A stretch of 64,000 nt of DNA from Marinimicrobium alkaliphilum (GTDB lineage Bacteria; Pseudomonadota; Gammaproteobacteria; Pseudomonadales; Cellvibrionaceae). A program made the position numbers and the translations under genes. Under the pieces are notes generated by a model that was not told where the DNA came from, did not search any database, and saw only the letters and a list, made by a program, of their open reading frames with translations. This document shows positions 54,431-63,960 of this stretch, piece after piece (the first letter of the stretch is position 1; every line of letters starts with the position of its first letter). The DNA is taken from positions 295,930 to 359,929 of the forward strand of contig NZ_QGMQ01000005.1 in the NCBI RefSeq assembly GCF_003259155.1, given 5' to 3'.

Positions 54431-55243
54431 ATGCCTGAATTACCCGAAGTCGAAACCACCCTGCGCGGTGTTGCGCCCCATGTTGTCGGGCGCAGCGTGA
54501 GTGCATTGGTGATTCGCGATGCGCGCTTGCGTTGGCCGATTCCGCCGGCATTGCCGGCGTTGGTGCAAGGCCAGAAACTGCTCGCCATGAAACGCCGGGG
54601 CAAGTACCTGTTGCTGGCCTTCAGCCACGGCCACGCGATGATCCACCTGGGCATGTCCGGCAGCTTACGGATTGTCGAGGCGAACGAACCGCCCCGGGTG
54701 CACGACCACTTCGACTGGGTGTTTGGCAAACAGGCCCTGCGTTACACCGACCCGCGCCGTTTTGGTTGCCTGCTCTGGTTGGAAGGCGAACCGCTGGAGC
54801 ACAGTCTGCTCAACCATCTGGGTCCGGAACCGCTCACCGATGCGTTCACCGCGGATTACCTGTTCGCGCGCTCGCGCAAACGCAAACAGCCGGTCAAACA
54901 GTTTTTGATGGACAGTAAAATAGTTGTCGGTGTGGGTAATATCTACGCCAATGAGTCCCTGTTTATGGCGGGCATCAAGCCCATCCGCAAAACCGGCAGC
55001 CTGACCCGCAAAAACTGCGACGACCTGGTGCACTTCATCAAATTCGTCCTACAGCGCTCCATCGACCAGGGCGGCACCACCCTGCGCGACTTCGTCGGCG
55101 GCGACGGCAAGCCCGGTTATTTCAAACAACAACTGCTTGTCTATGGGCGCGGTGGCGAGCCTTGCACGGTGTGCAAAAAACCGCTCAAAGAAGTCCGCAT
55201 GAACAACCGCACCACCGTGTATTGCACGGCGTGCCAAAAGTAG
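54431..55243 (+). CDS. mutM: Formamidopyrimidine-DNA glycosylase
   Basis: 270 residues, full length. Begins MPELPEVETTLRGV with catalytic Pro2 and Glu3; the beta-elimination Lys is in MKRRGKYLLLAF; the helix-two-turn-helix contains VVGVGNIYANESLFMAGI; the C-terminal zinc finger CTVCKKPL with YCTACQK is complete. It removes 8-oxoguanine and ring-opened purines. The upstream open frame to 54362 runs through the terminator and is not used. Confidence 0.96.
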   Translation: MPELPEVETTLRGVAPHVVGRSVSALVIRDARLRWPIPPALPALVQGQKLLAMKRRGKYLLLAFSHGHAMIHLGMSGSLRIVEANEPPRVHDHFDWVFGKQALRYTDPRRFGCLLWLEGEPLEHSLLNHLGPEPLTDAFTADYLFARSRKRKQPVKQFLMDSKIVVGVGNIYANESLFMAGIKPIRKTGSLTRKNCDDLVHFIKFVLQRSIDQGGTTLRDFVGGDGKPGYFKQQLLVYGRGGEPCTVCKKPLKEVRMNNRTTVYCTACQK

Positions 55244-55681
55244 TTATTGAACCGGTTGAGCCCGGGTTGGTTCAGATCGGGTGAGGTGCCTCATTGTCGG
55301 ATTACGGCCTGCGGCCTAATCCGACCTACTCGAAACAACGTGAAAAATTCGGTTGGGGCTGGGTGCCTCATTGTCGGATTACGCTTCGCTAATCCGACCT
55401 ACACGACATTACGGGCAAATTTCGGTTGGGGTCGGGTGCCTCATTGTCGGATTACGCTTCGCTAATCCGACCTACTCGAAACAACGTGCCACTGTCCGCG
55501 TACTCGAAAAATACCCCGATGTCTGCGTAGGTCGGATTAGGCCGCAGGCCGTAATCCGACACCTGAGGCACCCAACTCGACATGTACGCCTCACCCCCTT
55601 GCCCTAACCCACCCCCTTGGCTATCTTTAAATAACCCCTCACGCACCTGCAGGATCGGCAACACCTCGGCCGACAAACGCC
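55244..55681. other. Gene-free region with REP array
   Basis: 438 bp without a supported gene. Most is occupied by four REP-like copies; the rest (55576-55681) leads to the next gene, where no clear promoter was found. Confidence 0.7.
55286..55575. repeat. REP-like array F-G-H / I
   Basis: Three inverted copies at 55286-55329, 55361-55402 and 55434-55475 (each starting with the tag GTGCCTCA, ending CCGACCTAC) and one direct copy with tag at 55527-55575. The inverted copies repeat every 73-77 bp together with flanking DNA (TCGAAACAACGTG, TTCGGTTGGGG), so whole units were duplicated. Apical stems vary: GGCC/GGCC in F and I, GC/GC in G and H. Confidence 0.92.
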
Positions 55682-56527
55682 ATGCTGAACAAACTCCTTG
55701 GGATCTCTGTCGCCGTTGTCCTCGCCGCATTGATCTACTGGGTAAACTTCACCGACCCCCTGCCGGACGAGCCCAACTACGGCGGCGCGCCCGAACCGGC
55801 GGCGGAGCGCCTGCGCTTCGATCCGGACCAGGCTGCGCCGCGCCTGCGCCTGCCCGACGAAAGCCCCGCCCATGACGACATCGCAGCAGAAATGGATGAC
55901 CCCTCGGCCGATGGCGAGGACGAGCCCTTCGCCGGAGCACCCAACATCCCCGAGCCCACACCGGAAGAAGTGGACGCCCTCACCCGCTGGTACGAAGAGC
56001 GCGGCCGCCTGAGCCCCTATTCCGAATACCGGACCTACAGCCCGGACGTGCTTCGGACCCTGGCCGCGCAGGGAGACATCTATGCCTTGCAATTGGTCGC
56101 GCGCCACGCCATGCGGGGCAACGATCGCGAGCAGGCCCGCGCCTACCTGGCCGAAGCGGCGGCACGGGGCTCCACCCATGCCATTGAGCGGCTGGCGCGG
56201 GATCACTTCGTCATGATGTTGCGCGCCCGCCGGTCCGAGGACCTGGAGCAGGCCAGAGTCCACGCCATAGAAACCCTGGCCTGGTACGAAACCGCCTATC
56301 AGCGCGGTGACCTCAATGCCCGCACCCGCATCGATGGCCTGCGCCGGGACTTTGAGAGCATTGATCTGCCCGACGACGCCTGGGAAGAAGCCGAGGCCCT
56401 GGCCCAGGATCACTACAACGACCTGGCCCAGCAGCGCACCCAGTTGGGCTACCCCGTCTTTGATGACAACCCCCACCCGGTCCTGCAAAAGTACTATGAG
56501 CTGTATCAGCAGCGCGACCAGAACTGA
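55682..56527 (+). CDS. Hypothetical membrane-anchored protein with helical repeat domain
   Basis: 281 residues. One N-terminal helix (LLGISVAVVLAALIYWV), an acidic low-complexity stretch (DDIAAEMDDPSADGEDEPFA), and a helical C-terminal half with Sel1/TPR-like patterns (LAAQGDIYALQLVARHAMRG, ARAYLAEAAARGSTHAIERL, ARVHAIETLAWYETAYQRGD). It is probably anchored in the inner membrane with a periplasmic repeat domain. A long opposite-strand frame covers the same DNA but lacks such features. Not otherwise recognised. Confidence 0.72.
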   Translation: MLNKLLGISVAVVLAALIYWVNFTDPLPDEPNYGGAPEPAAERLRFDPDQAAPRLRLPDESPAHDDIAAEMDDPSADGEDEPFAGAPNIPEPTPEEVDALTRWYEERGRLSPYSEYRTYSPDVLRTLAAQGDIYALQLVARHAMRGNDREQARAYLAEAAARGSTHAIERLARDHFVMMLRARRSEDLEQARVHAIETLAWYETAYQRGDLNARTRIDGLRRDFESIDLPDDAWEEAEALAQDHYNDLAQQRTQLGYPVFDDNPHPVLQKYYELYQQRDQN

Positions 56528-56605
56528 CAGGCGTTGAGAATTGGCGCCCGCCTGCTATGGTTATAGGCATTCCGTTTCCCCATTCATGATGAAAAAGAGG
56601 TTCTC

Positions 56606-57280
56606 ATGGCTAAAACAGTGGTAGTCACCGGCGCCAGTCGCGGCATCGGACTGTCCTTTTGCAAGCTCTTCAAGGCCCAGGGTTACGAGGTCTATGGCGC
56701 CTGTCGGCAGGCTTCAGGCGACTTGAAAAACGCCGGTGTACACGTGATTGAAGGCGTGGATGTCGCGCGTGCGGAAGGTATTTCTGTACTGAAAAAAGCG
56801 CTTAAAGGCGTGCAGATTGACCTGCTGATCAACAACGCCGGTATCCTGCGGGACGAGCAACTGGGGAGTTTGGATGCTGACGCGGTTGAGCAAATTCGCG
56901 AGCAATTTGAAACCAATTCCCTCGCGCCGCTGTTGGTGACCGAGGCGCTACAGGAGCAACTCGTTAAAGGCGGGAAAGTCGCGCTCATCACCAGCCGCAT
57001 GGGCTCTATCGCGGACAATACCAGCGGCGGGCGCTACGGCTATCGCATGTCCAAAGCCGCGCTTAACGCGGCAGGCATGTCACTGGCGCAGGACCTTAAA
57101 CCCCGCGGCGTCGCCGTCGCGATACTGCACCCCGGCCTCGTAGGCACCGAAATGATCGGCGGCCACGGCGACATCACCCCCGACCAAGCCGCCGAACGCC
57201 TGGCCGAACGTATCGAAGCACTCAACCTCGACAACACCGGTACCTTCTGGCATTCCAATGGGCAGGTGTTGCCCTGGTAA
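56606..57280 (+). CDS. Short-chain dehydrogenase/reductase
   Basis: 224 residues, classical SDR. Cofactor motif VVTGASRGIGLSFCKLF, NNAG in LLINNAGILRDEQLG, and catalytic YxxxK in GRYGYRMSKAALNAAGM. The Ser of the triad is in ALITSRMGS. The shortness and the C-terminal HPGLVGTEM resemble CsgA-like cytosolic SDRs. Substrate unknown. A GAGG box lies upstream of the ATG. Confidence 0.9.
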   Translation: MAKTVVVTGASRGIGLSFCKLFKAQGYEVYGACRQASGDLKNAGVHVIEGVDVARAEGISVLKKALKGVQIDLLINNAGILRDEQLGSLDADAVEQIREQFETNSLAPLLVTEALQEQLVKGGKVALITSRMGSIADNTSGGRYGYRMSKAALNAAGMSLAQDLKPRGVAVAILHPGLVGTEMIGGHGDITPDQAAERLAERIEALNLDNTGTFWHSNGQVLPW

Positions 57281-57616
57281 GGTTTGGCTGCCCCAGGTGT
57301 CGGATTACGCTTCGCTAATCCGACCTACATGAACAGCGGTGCGTTGTTTTGGGGGCGGTGCCTGATTGTCGGATTACGCCCTTGCGGGCTAATCCGACCT
57401 ACAGGAACATTGCGGATTTTTTCGGGGGCGGTGCCTCATTGTCGGATTACGCTTCGCTAATCCGACCTACATAAACAGTGGCACTTTGTCGCGCGTAGGT
57501 CGGATTAGCGAAGCGTAATCCGACACCTGAGGCACCCAACCATCAATCAACGCATCAAACCGACCACTACAATCGGCCCACACGACCCGAAAACCATCCG
57601 GCCACCAAACCAAAAA
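57281..57616. other. Gene-free region with REP array
   Basis: 336 bp between convergent genes without a supported ORF. It holds the second large REP array; the 77 bp after the last copy show nothing further. Confidence 0.7.
57298..57539. repeat. REP-like array J-K-L / M
   Basis: Three inverted copies at 57298-57328, 57357-57402 and 57430-57470 and a direct copy with tag at 57495-57539. Apical stems: GC/GC in J, L and M, GCCC/GGGC in K. The layout (three inverted, then one direct) is the same as in the array at 55.3-55.6 kb. Confidence 0.92.
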
Positions 57617-58533
57617 TCACCGCCGCGTCACCAACCAAATCCCCCCGCACACCAATACCAACGCCGCCAAATTCTTCCACTCCAACACCCGCTCCCCCAA
57701 CACCAACCCGGACAACAAGGTCCCAAACACCGGGATCAAAAAAATAAACACACTCAACTGGCTCACCGGGTTGTGCTTCAACAAAATACTCCACAACCCG
57801 AACGCGGCCGCCGACAAAAACGCGAGGTACAACAACAGCGAACCCGAGGCTACATCAAAATCCCCAAACTCACCCCGCCCACTCCAACCAATCACGGTCA
57901 GCACCGCGCCGCCGATCAACAACTGCCAGCCGGTCATCAACATGGGGTCAAGGGATTGCGAGACTTCCTTGCCGTAAATGGCCGAGCCCGCCAGCACCGC
58001 CGCCGCAATCACAATAAAACCCTCACCCAACAGAGTGAACTCAAAATCGAGCAGACCGCCGCCCAGGTTGACAGTAATCACCCCGAGAAACCCGATGGCA
58101 CACCCCAGGGCTTTGCGATAACTCAGGCGATCGTTGTGATAAATCCAGTGGGCAAAAAGGACGCTGAAAAAGGTACCGGTGGCATTCATGATCGAGGCTT
58201 TCACCCCGGCGGTGTTGGCCAGGCCGATATAGAAGAACACATATTGAAGGGTCGTCTGCGCCAGCCCCAGCAGCGCCACCTGCCGCCAGTGCGTGCGGGT
58301 CAGGCGCCAGAGGGAGCGCCCCAGGAGCGCCGCCAGCAGTAAGACGAGAATGCCGGAAAGGAAAAACCGGTACCCGGCAAAGAGCATTTGCGCGGCCAGA
58401 TCCCGGCTGCCGATGGCGAGCAGCTCGTAACCGACTTTAATCCCGGGGTAGGCGCTGCCCCACAAAAAACAGCAGAGCACGGCGCTGGTCACCACCACCG
58501 CCGGGCGCGAAAAAAACGCCGGCAGCGCGGCCA

Positions 58534-58534
<1 letters not shown>
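57617..58534 (-). CDS. EamA/DMT-superfamily transporter
   Basis: 305 residues, ten predicted helices in two EamA repeats (AVLCCFLWGSAYPGIKVGYE at the first helix; FTLLGEGFIVIAAAVLAGSA in the second half). The LVLGERVLEWKNLAALVLVC ending is typical of this family. It exports or imports a small metabolite; substrate not predictable. Its ATG overlaps the coaD stop (ATGA), so it is translationally coupled with coaD. Confidence 0.9.
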
Positions 58535-59683
<1,149 letters not shown>

Positions 59684-59762
59684 GGCTTGCCCCTCTCTGG
59701 TGACTGCAGAAAGTGGTAGGATAACGCCTTTGTGCCAGCAGCATAAGGTCAGAATCCCGCCT

Positions 59763-60818
59763 ATGTTCTTCAAACGTAAAAACAAGGCCGACAAGGCCGC
59801 GCCCGACGCACCCCCCGAGGTGGCAGTCGAGCCCCAGGCCGCTCCCGAACCGGAGCCGGCACCCCAGGCTCAGCCCCAAGATAAGCCTCAGGACAAGCCC
59901 AAGGGCCTGCTCGCGCGCTTTAAACAGGGCCTGAGCCGCACCAGCAGCAACTTTGCCGAAGGTCTGGGCACCCTGTTTCTGGGCCAGAAAACCCTCGACG
60001 ACGACCTGATGGAGGAGATCGAATCCCAGTTGCTGATCGCCGATGTGGGCTTTGAGGCCACCACCGAGATCATCGACAACCTCACCCAAAAGGTCGCCCG
60101 CAAACAGCTGGCGGACTCGGACGCGCTCTTCGCCGCCCTCAAAGAAGAGCTGGCGAGCCTGCTGCGCCCGGTCGAACAGCCCCTGATCATCGACGAAAGC
60201 AAAACCCCCTTTGTGATTCTGGTGGTGGGCGTCAACGGCGTGGGTAAAACCACCACCATCGGCAAGCTCGCCAAGCGCCTGCAAACCCAAGGCAAGTCCG
60301 TGATGCTGGCCGCCGGTGACACCTTTCGGGCCGCCGCCGTCGAGCAACTGCAAGTCTGGGGCGAGCGCAACAAAGTGCCTGTCGTGGCCCAGCACACCGG
60401 CGCCGACAGTGCCTCGGTAATCTTTGATGCCGTCCAGGCTGCCAAGGCCCGGGGCATTGACGTACTCATCGCCGACACCGCCGGACGCCTGCACAACAAA
60501 AGCCATCTGATGGACGAGCTTTCCAAAGTGCGTCGGGTCATGGGCAAGCTGGATGACTCCGCCCCCCACGAAGTGCTGTTGGTGCTGGATGCGGGCACCG
60601 GCCAGAACGCCGTCAGCCAGGCCAAAACCTTTACCGAAGCTGTGGGCGTTACCGGCCTGGCGCTCACCAAGCTGGACGGCACCGCCAAGGGCGGGGTGAT
60701 CTTCGCCCTGAGCAAGGCGTTCAACATCCCCGTGCGCTATATCGGCGTGGGCGAGAGCGTGGACGACCTGCAACCCTTCGAGGCCCAGGCCTTCACCGAG
60801 GCGTTGTTCGACCAGTGA
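59763..60818 (+). CDS. ftsY: Signal recognition particle receptor
   Basis: 351 residues. A short acidic/Pro-rich A domain (about 1-45) is followed by the N domain and the SRP GTPase G domain: GVNGVGKTTTIGKLAKRL, DTFRAAAVEQL, DTAGRLHNK, TKLDGTAKGG. It docks SRP-ribosome complexes at the membrane. First gene of the ftsY-ftsE-ftsX operon; GTGA overlap with ftsE. Confidence 0.97.
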   Translation: MFFKRKNKADKAAPDAPPEVAVEPQAAPEPEPAPQAQPQDKPQDKPKGLLARFKQGLSRTSSNFAEGLGTLFLGQKTLDDDLMEEIESQLLIADVGFEATTEIIDNLTQKVARKQLADSDALFAALKEELASLLRPVEQPLIIDESKTPFVILVVGVNGVGKTTTIGKLAKRLQTQGKSVMLAAGDTFRAAAVEQLQVWGERNKVPVVAQHTGADSASVIFDAVQAAKARGIDVLIADTAGRLHNKSHLMDELSKVRRVMGKLDDSAPHEVLLVLDAGTGQNAVSQAKTFTEAVGVTGLALTKLDGTAKGGVIFALSKAFNIPVRYIGVGESVDDLQPFEAQAFTEALFDQ

Positions 60819-61483
60819 TACGCTTCGACGCCGTCAGCAAACGCTACCCCGGCGGCCAGGACGCGCTCGCACGCGTGGACCTGGACGTCGCCAAAGGCGA
60901 AATGGTGTTCCTCACGGGTCACTCCGGTGCCGGTAAAAGCACCCTGATGAAGCTCATCATGCTCATGGAGCGGCCCACCGCGGGCCAGGTATTTGTGGAC
61001 AACCGCAACCTTAACCGCCTGTCCTCGCGCCATATCCCCTTCTTTCGCCGCAACGTCGGCGTGGTGTTCCAGAATCACCAACTGCTGTTCGACCGCAGCG
61101 TGTTCGATAACGTCGCTCTGCCCCTGCAGGTGGCCGGCTACCAGGCCAACGAAGTGGGCCGCCGGGTGCGCGCCGCGCTCGACAAAGTCAGCCTGCTGCA
61201 CAAGGAACGCCACAACCCCATCACCCTGTCCGGCGGGGAACAGCAGCGCGTGGGCATCGCCCGGGCCGTGGTCAACAAGCCCGCCCTGCTGCTCGCTGAT
61301 GAGCCCACCGGTAACCTCGACCCGGAGCTGTCCGCCGACATCATGCGCCTGTTCCGTCAGTTCAATGAGGTGGGGGTGACCATCATGATCGCCAGTCACG
61401 ATATCGACCTGCTGCGGCGCATGAACAAGCGCGTCCTGGGTCTGGACGGCGGACGCATCGTGCACGACGGGGTGCTGCCATGA
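60815..61483 (+). CDS. ftsE: Cell-division ATP-binding protein FtsE
   Basis: 222 residues from GTG 60815. Walker [14 protein letters not shown], signature [16 protein letters not shown], Walker [16 protein letters not shown], and ASHDIDLL. With FtsX it activates peptidoglycan hydrolases at the septum. Overlaps ftsX by 4 bp. Confidence 0.97.
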   Translation: MIRFDAVSKRYPGGQDALARVDLDVAKGEMVFLTGHSGAGKSTLMKLIMLMERPTAGQVFVDNRNLNRLSSRHIPFFRRNVGVVFQNHQLLFDRSVFDNVALPLQVAGYQANEVGRRVRAALDKVSLLHKERHNPITLSGGEQQRVGIARAVVNKPALLLADEPTGNLDPELSADIMRLFRQFNEVGVTIMIASHDIDLLRRMNKRVLGLDGGRIVHDGVLP

Positions 61484-62514
61484 TTGGCCGCAAACCGGCA
61501 GCGCGCCCCAACAAAAAAGGCGCCAAGAGCACCAAGCCGGCGCCCGCCAAAACCCGCAGTCAGGGCGCCAGCCAAAGCCGCGCGCGCCTGGGTGACAAGC
61601 TCGACGCCTGGCAGGCCCACCACAGCACCACCGCCATCGAAAGCCTGCTGCGTCTGCTCGGCACCCCCCTGCAAAGCCTGCTCACCTGGCTGGTGGTGGC
61701 CATCGCCATCGCCCTGCCCGCCGCCCTCTACGTGGCCCTCAACAACGTCCAGAACATCGGCTACAGCTGGCAGGATTCCAGCCAGATCTCGGTGTTTGTG
61801 GAAAAAGGCGCGCGCGAAAACGCCGTGCGCGAACTGAGTGAGCGCTTACTCGAAGACGACGCCGTCAACGCCGTGGACTACATCACCCCGGACGCCGCCC
61901 TGGCCGAATTCCGCGCCCACTCCGGCCTCGGCCGGGTGGTCGACGACCTGGACGACAACCCCCTGCCCGCCGTACTCCTGGTGCAACCGGCCGAACAGGC
62001 CGTCAACCCCCAAGCCCTGGAAGCCCTGCGCACCCGCATCGCCGACCAGGCCCTGGTCGCCGAAGTGCGCCTGGACATGCAATGGGTCGAACGCCTGCAC
62101 CAGATCATGCAACTGGCCGGCCGGGGCGTCCTCGCCTTTGGCCTGCTGCTCGCCATGGGCGTACTGCTGGTCATCGGCAACACCATCCGCCTCGCCATCG
62201 AAAACCGGCGCGACGAAATCCTCGTGGTCAAACTCGTCGGCGGCACCGACGCCTTCGTGCGCCGCCCCTTCCTCTACACCGGCCTCTGGTACGGCATCGG
62301 CGGCGGCCTACTCGCCGTCATGCTCGTCGCCATCGGACTCTGGTGGCTCTCCTCTCCGGTCGCCCACCTGGCCGACCTCTACCAAAGCGACTTCCGCCTC
62401 CGCGGCCTGGGCTGGATCGACAGCCTGCAACTGGTTTTACTCGCAGGCCTGTTGGGCTTGTTGGGGGCCTGGTTGGCGGTGGCGCGGCATCTTTCTCAGA
62501 TTGAGCCGAGGTAG
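61480..62514 (+). CDS. ftsX: Cell-division permease FtsX
   Basis: 344 residues. A basic cytosolic N-terminal extension (about 1-60), four helices (LTWLVVAIAIALPAALYVAL, then three at the C-terminal end such as LAFGLLLAMGVLLVIGNTIR), a periplasmic domain between TM1 and TM2 (about 100-215), and the FtsX motif ENRRDEILVVKLVGGTDAFV. In this bacterial group rpoH normally follows; here it is absent and accessory DNA begins. Confidence 0.96.
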   Translation: MIGRKPAARPNKKGAKSTKPAPAKTRSQGASQSRARLGDKLDAWQAHHSTTAIESLLRLLGTPLQSLLTWLVVAIAIALPAALYVALNNVQNIGYSWQDSSQISVFVEKGARENAVRELSERLLEDDAVNAVDYITPDAALAEFRAHSGLGRVVDDLDDNPLPAVLLVQPAEQAVNPQALEALRTRIADQALVAEVRLDMQWVERLHQIMQLAGRGVLAFGLLLAMGVLLVIGNTIRLAIENRRDEILVVKLVGGTDAFVRRPFLYTGLWYGIGGGLLAVMLVAIGLWWLSSPVAHLADLYQSDFRLRGLGWIDSLQLVLLAGLLGLLGAWLAVARHLSQIEPR

Positions 62515-62701
62515 AGGGTAAGTGCTTACGAACCTCGAAAGTCTTGCGAATTCCGTATAACACCCACAACCGGAAATTTTCCGTAGTTTGTCTCACGGTT
62601 TTTAGAGTGATACGTTCTAAGTCAGAAATGACGGGGCTTGTGAGGCATGGTATAACGATTAGCAAATGTGAAAGACGGAAATTTTCCTTCTAATAATATT
62701 G
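62515..62701. other. AT-rich junction after ftsX with direct repeats
   Basis: 187 bp with a sharp fall in GC. The palindrome GGAAATTTTCC occurs twice, at 62572-62582 and 62677-62687. The right end (TTCTAA at 62688-62693, TTAGAA at 62702-62707) is an inverted repeat that spans the cassette boundary. No gene. Confidence 0.6.
62628..62656 (+). promoter_or_regulatory. Candidate sigma-70 promoter for the cassette genes
   Basis: ATGACG (62628-62633), 17-bp spacer, TATAAC (62651-62656), about 55 bp before the small cassette ORF. Four and five of six consensus bases match. It could act as a common promoter, but it may instead be a remnant of the original downstream gene's control region. Confidence 0.45.
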
Positions 62702-62711
62702 TTAGAAATGT

Positions 62712-62960
62712 ATGCACTATTCAGACGGAAATAGCGCGGCACTTGGTGATCAAGTGCTACTTTCAGGCACACATCATGGCGTCGTGGTTTCAAATATCGA
62801 CGATGATGAGTATTCGACTATATGTCCGAAAGAGAATTGGACCTATCTCGGATCTGGAGTCATTATTGATACCGATTTTGGTGGCCTCGTCCACTACGAA
62901 CAAGCCAGCTTGACCCACGAAAATATAGAGCTTGAACATCGTGCTAAAGAAAATTTCTAA
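62712..62960 (+). CDS. Small cassette-encoded protein of unknown function
   Basis: 82 residues, no signal peptide or membrane helix. It is beta-rich, with an SH3-like pattern near the N-terminus (ALGDQVLLSGTHHGVVVSNI) and a conserved-looking second half (WTYLGSGVIIDTDFGGLVHY). Proteins with this type of 'GVMIDTDFGGLVHY' ending are known to me only as small hypotheticals, sometimes near immunity or accessory genes; no function is claimed. The ORF starts 11 bp after the proposed cassette boundary, and its stop codon TAA lies inside the R-box of the attC-like site. This is the usual compact layout of integron cassettes. GC content is well below the neighbouring fts genes. Confidence 0.72.
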   Translation: MHYSDGNSAALGDQVLLSGTHHGVVVSNIDDDEYSTICPKENWTYLGSGVIIDTDFGGLVHYEQASLTHENIELEHRAKENF

Positions 62961-63035
62961 CAAAGTGCGGCATTACACCGCCGCAAGCGGCGGTGGGACG
63001 CTCGTAAACTCGCGCCCATGCGCACGAAGTTAAGT
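62955..63035 (+). other. attC-like recombination site (integron cassette end)
   Basis: 81 bp. R'' box TTCTAAC (62955-62961); spacer AAA; L'' box GTGCGGCAT (62965-62973); a central part with the hairpin CACCGCCGC/GCGGCGGTG (62976-62995); L' box ATGCGCAC (63018-63025); spacer GAA; R' box GTTAAGT (63029-63035, matching GTTRRRY). L'' equals the reverse complement of L' plus one extra G, the extrahelical-base signature of attC sites. R'' is fully complementary to GTTAGAA at 62701-62707, the proposed left boundary, as expected for a circularised cassette. The 3-base spacers are shorter than usual. Confidence 0.78.
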
Positions 63036-63048
63036 TCTAGGGAGTCCC

Positions 63049-63960
63049 GTGAAGATTCGATACATAAAACTAGGTGATGGCGGGAAATGGGAACGCTACT
63101 GCATAGAAGAGCAGCAGGCGCTTAGACTCGGGTACGAAAGCCCACATCATCAGGAATCGTTGAGTGGCGACTGGGATACCGTTCGCAATTTTTGGCTTTC
63201 TGCTAGAAATGGAAATAAAGGCGCGGCAAGCAGGGACTTAAATCAGATTCGTGATTTTTATGAGCTTTCAGAATCTGATATCTGGGTTACGTTTTACCGC
63301 AGAAAGATGTATTGGTGCCATGCTCATAAAGAAGTTCACGAACTCGAAGACGGCAGCAGAATCAGAAGCGTCATTGGTTCCTGGAGTTGTTTCGATAAGA
63401 ACGGAAGCCCACTTTCCATCGAGAATATTGATGGCAGAATTACAAAAGTTCAGGGGTATCGTGGCACTATTTGTGGGGTCGAGCTCCCAGATTATCTGCT
63501 AAGAAAAATTTACGGCGAAGTCCAGCCGGAAATCCAGTCAACGAAAGAGGCTTTGGGAGCCTTGAAGCTGAATATTGAAGACCTTATCAAAGGGCTGTGG
63601 TGGAATGACTTTGAGCTGCTCGTTGACCTTATTTTTTCCCAGTCCGGTTGGCAGCGGATATCAGTGCTAGGAAAGACAGAGAAGGATATTGATCTTGACG
63701 TCTTTTCTCCTGTTACGCAGAAGCGCGCGTTCGTCCAGGTGAAATCTACCGCAACAGCGAATCAAATCCAAAGCTACCGCGAAATATTCAATCAATACCA
63801 CCAGTATGATGAGATGTATTTTGTCTTCCACACCTTTTCAGGAAGTCTTGAAAATCTGAACATAGATGACCCAAGGGTTGCTGTGTGGGATATTTCAAGA
63901 GTAGCCGACTTGGTTATAAATGCAGGCTTGATAGATTGGCTGCTTGCGAAGAGAACTTAG
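63049..63960 (+). CDS. Mrr-like PD-(D/E)xK endonuclease domain protein in a putative cassette
   Basis: 303 residues from GTG 63049 with GGGAG four bases upstream. The first 155 residues form an unrecognised beta-rich domain (FYRRKMYWCHAHKEVHELED, SVIGSWSCFDKNGSPLS). The C-terminal 130 residues match the Mrr-type restriction endonuclease core: WWNDFELLVDLIFSQSGW (Glu about 189), KTEKDIDLDVFSP (Asp about 215) and RAFVQVKSTATANQIQ (Gln 230, Lys 232 of QxK). It probably cleaves or binds foreign or modified DNA; the N-terminal domain could be the reader. The gene is AT-richer than the chromosome. Its stop codon TAG lies inside ACTTAGC, an R-box-like heptamer. Confidence 0.78.
   Translation: MKIRYIKLGDGGKWERYCIEEQQALRLGYESPHHQESLSGDWDTVRNFWLSARNGNKGAASRDLNQIRDFYELSESDIWVTFYRRKMYWCHAHKEVHELEDGSRIRSVIGSWSCFDKNGSPLSIENIDGRITKVQGYRGTICGVELPDYLLRKIYGEVQPEIQSTKEALGALKLNIEDLIKGLWWNDFELLVDLIFSQSGWQRISVLGKTEKDIDLDVFSPVTQKRAFVQVKSTATANQIQSYREIFNQYHQYDEMYFVFHTFSGSLENLNIDDPRVAVWDISRVADLVINAGLIDWLLAKRT

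Noticed and set aside
55604..56488. 294-codon minus-strand frame
   Set aside because: Opposite the hypothetical anchored protein; that plus-strand frame has a membrane anchor and helical repeats, and the minus frame has none.
62515..62701. attI site or integrase fragment upstream of the cassette
   Set aside because: No integrase motif in any frame, and no recognisable attI; only inverted and direct repeats.
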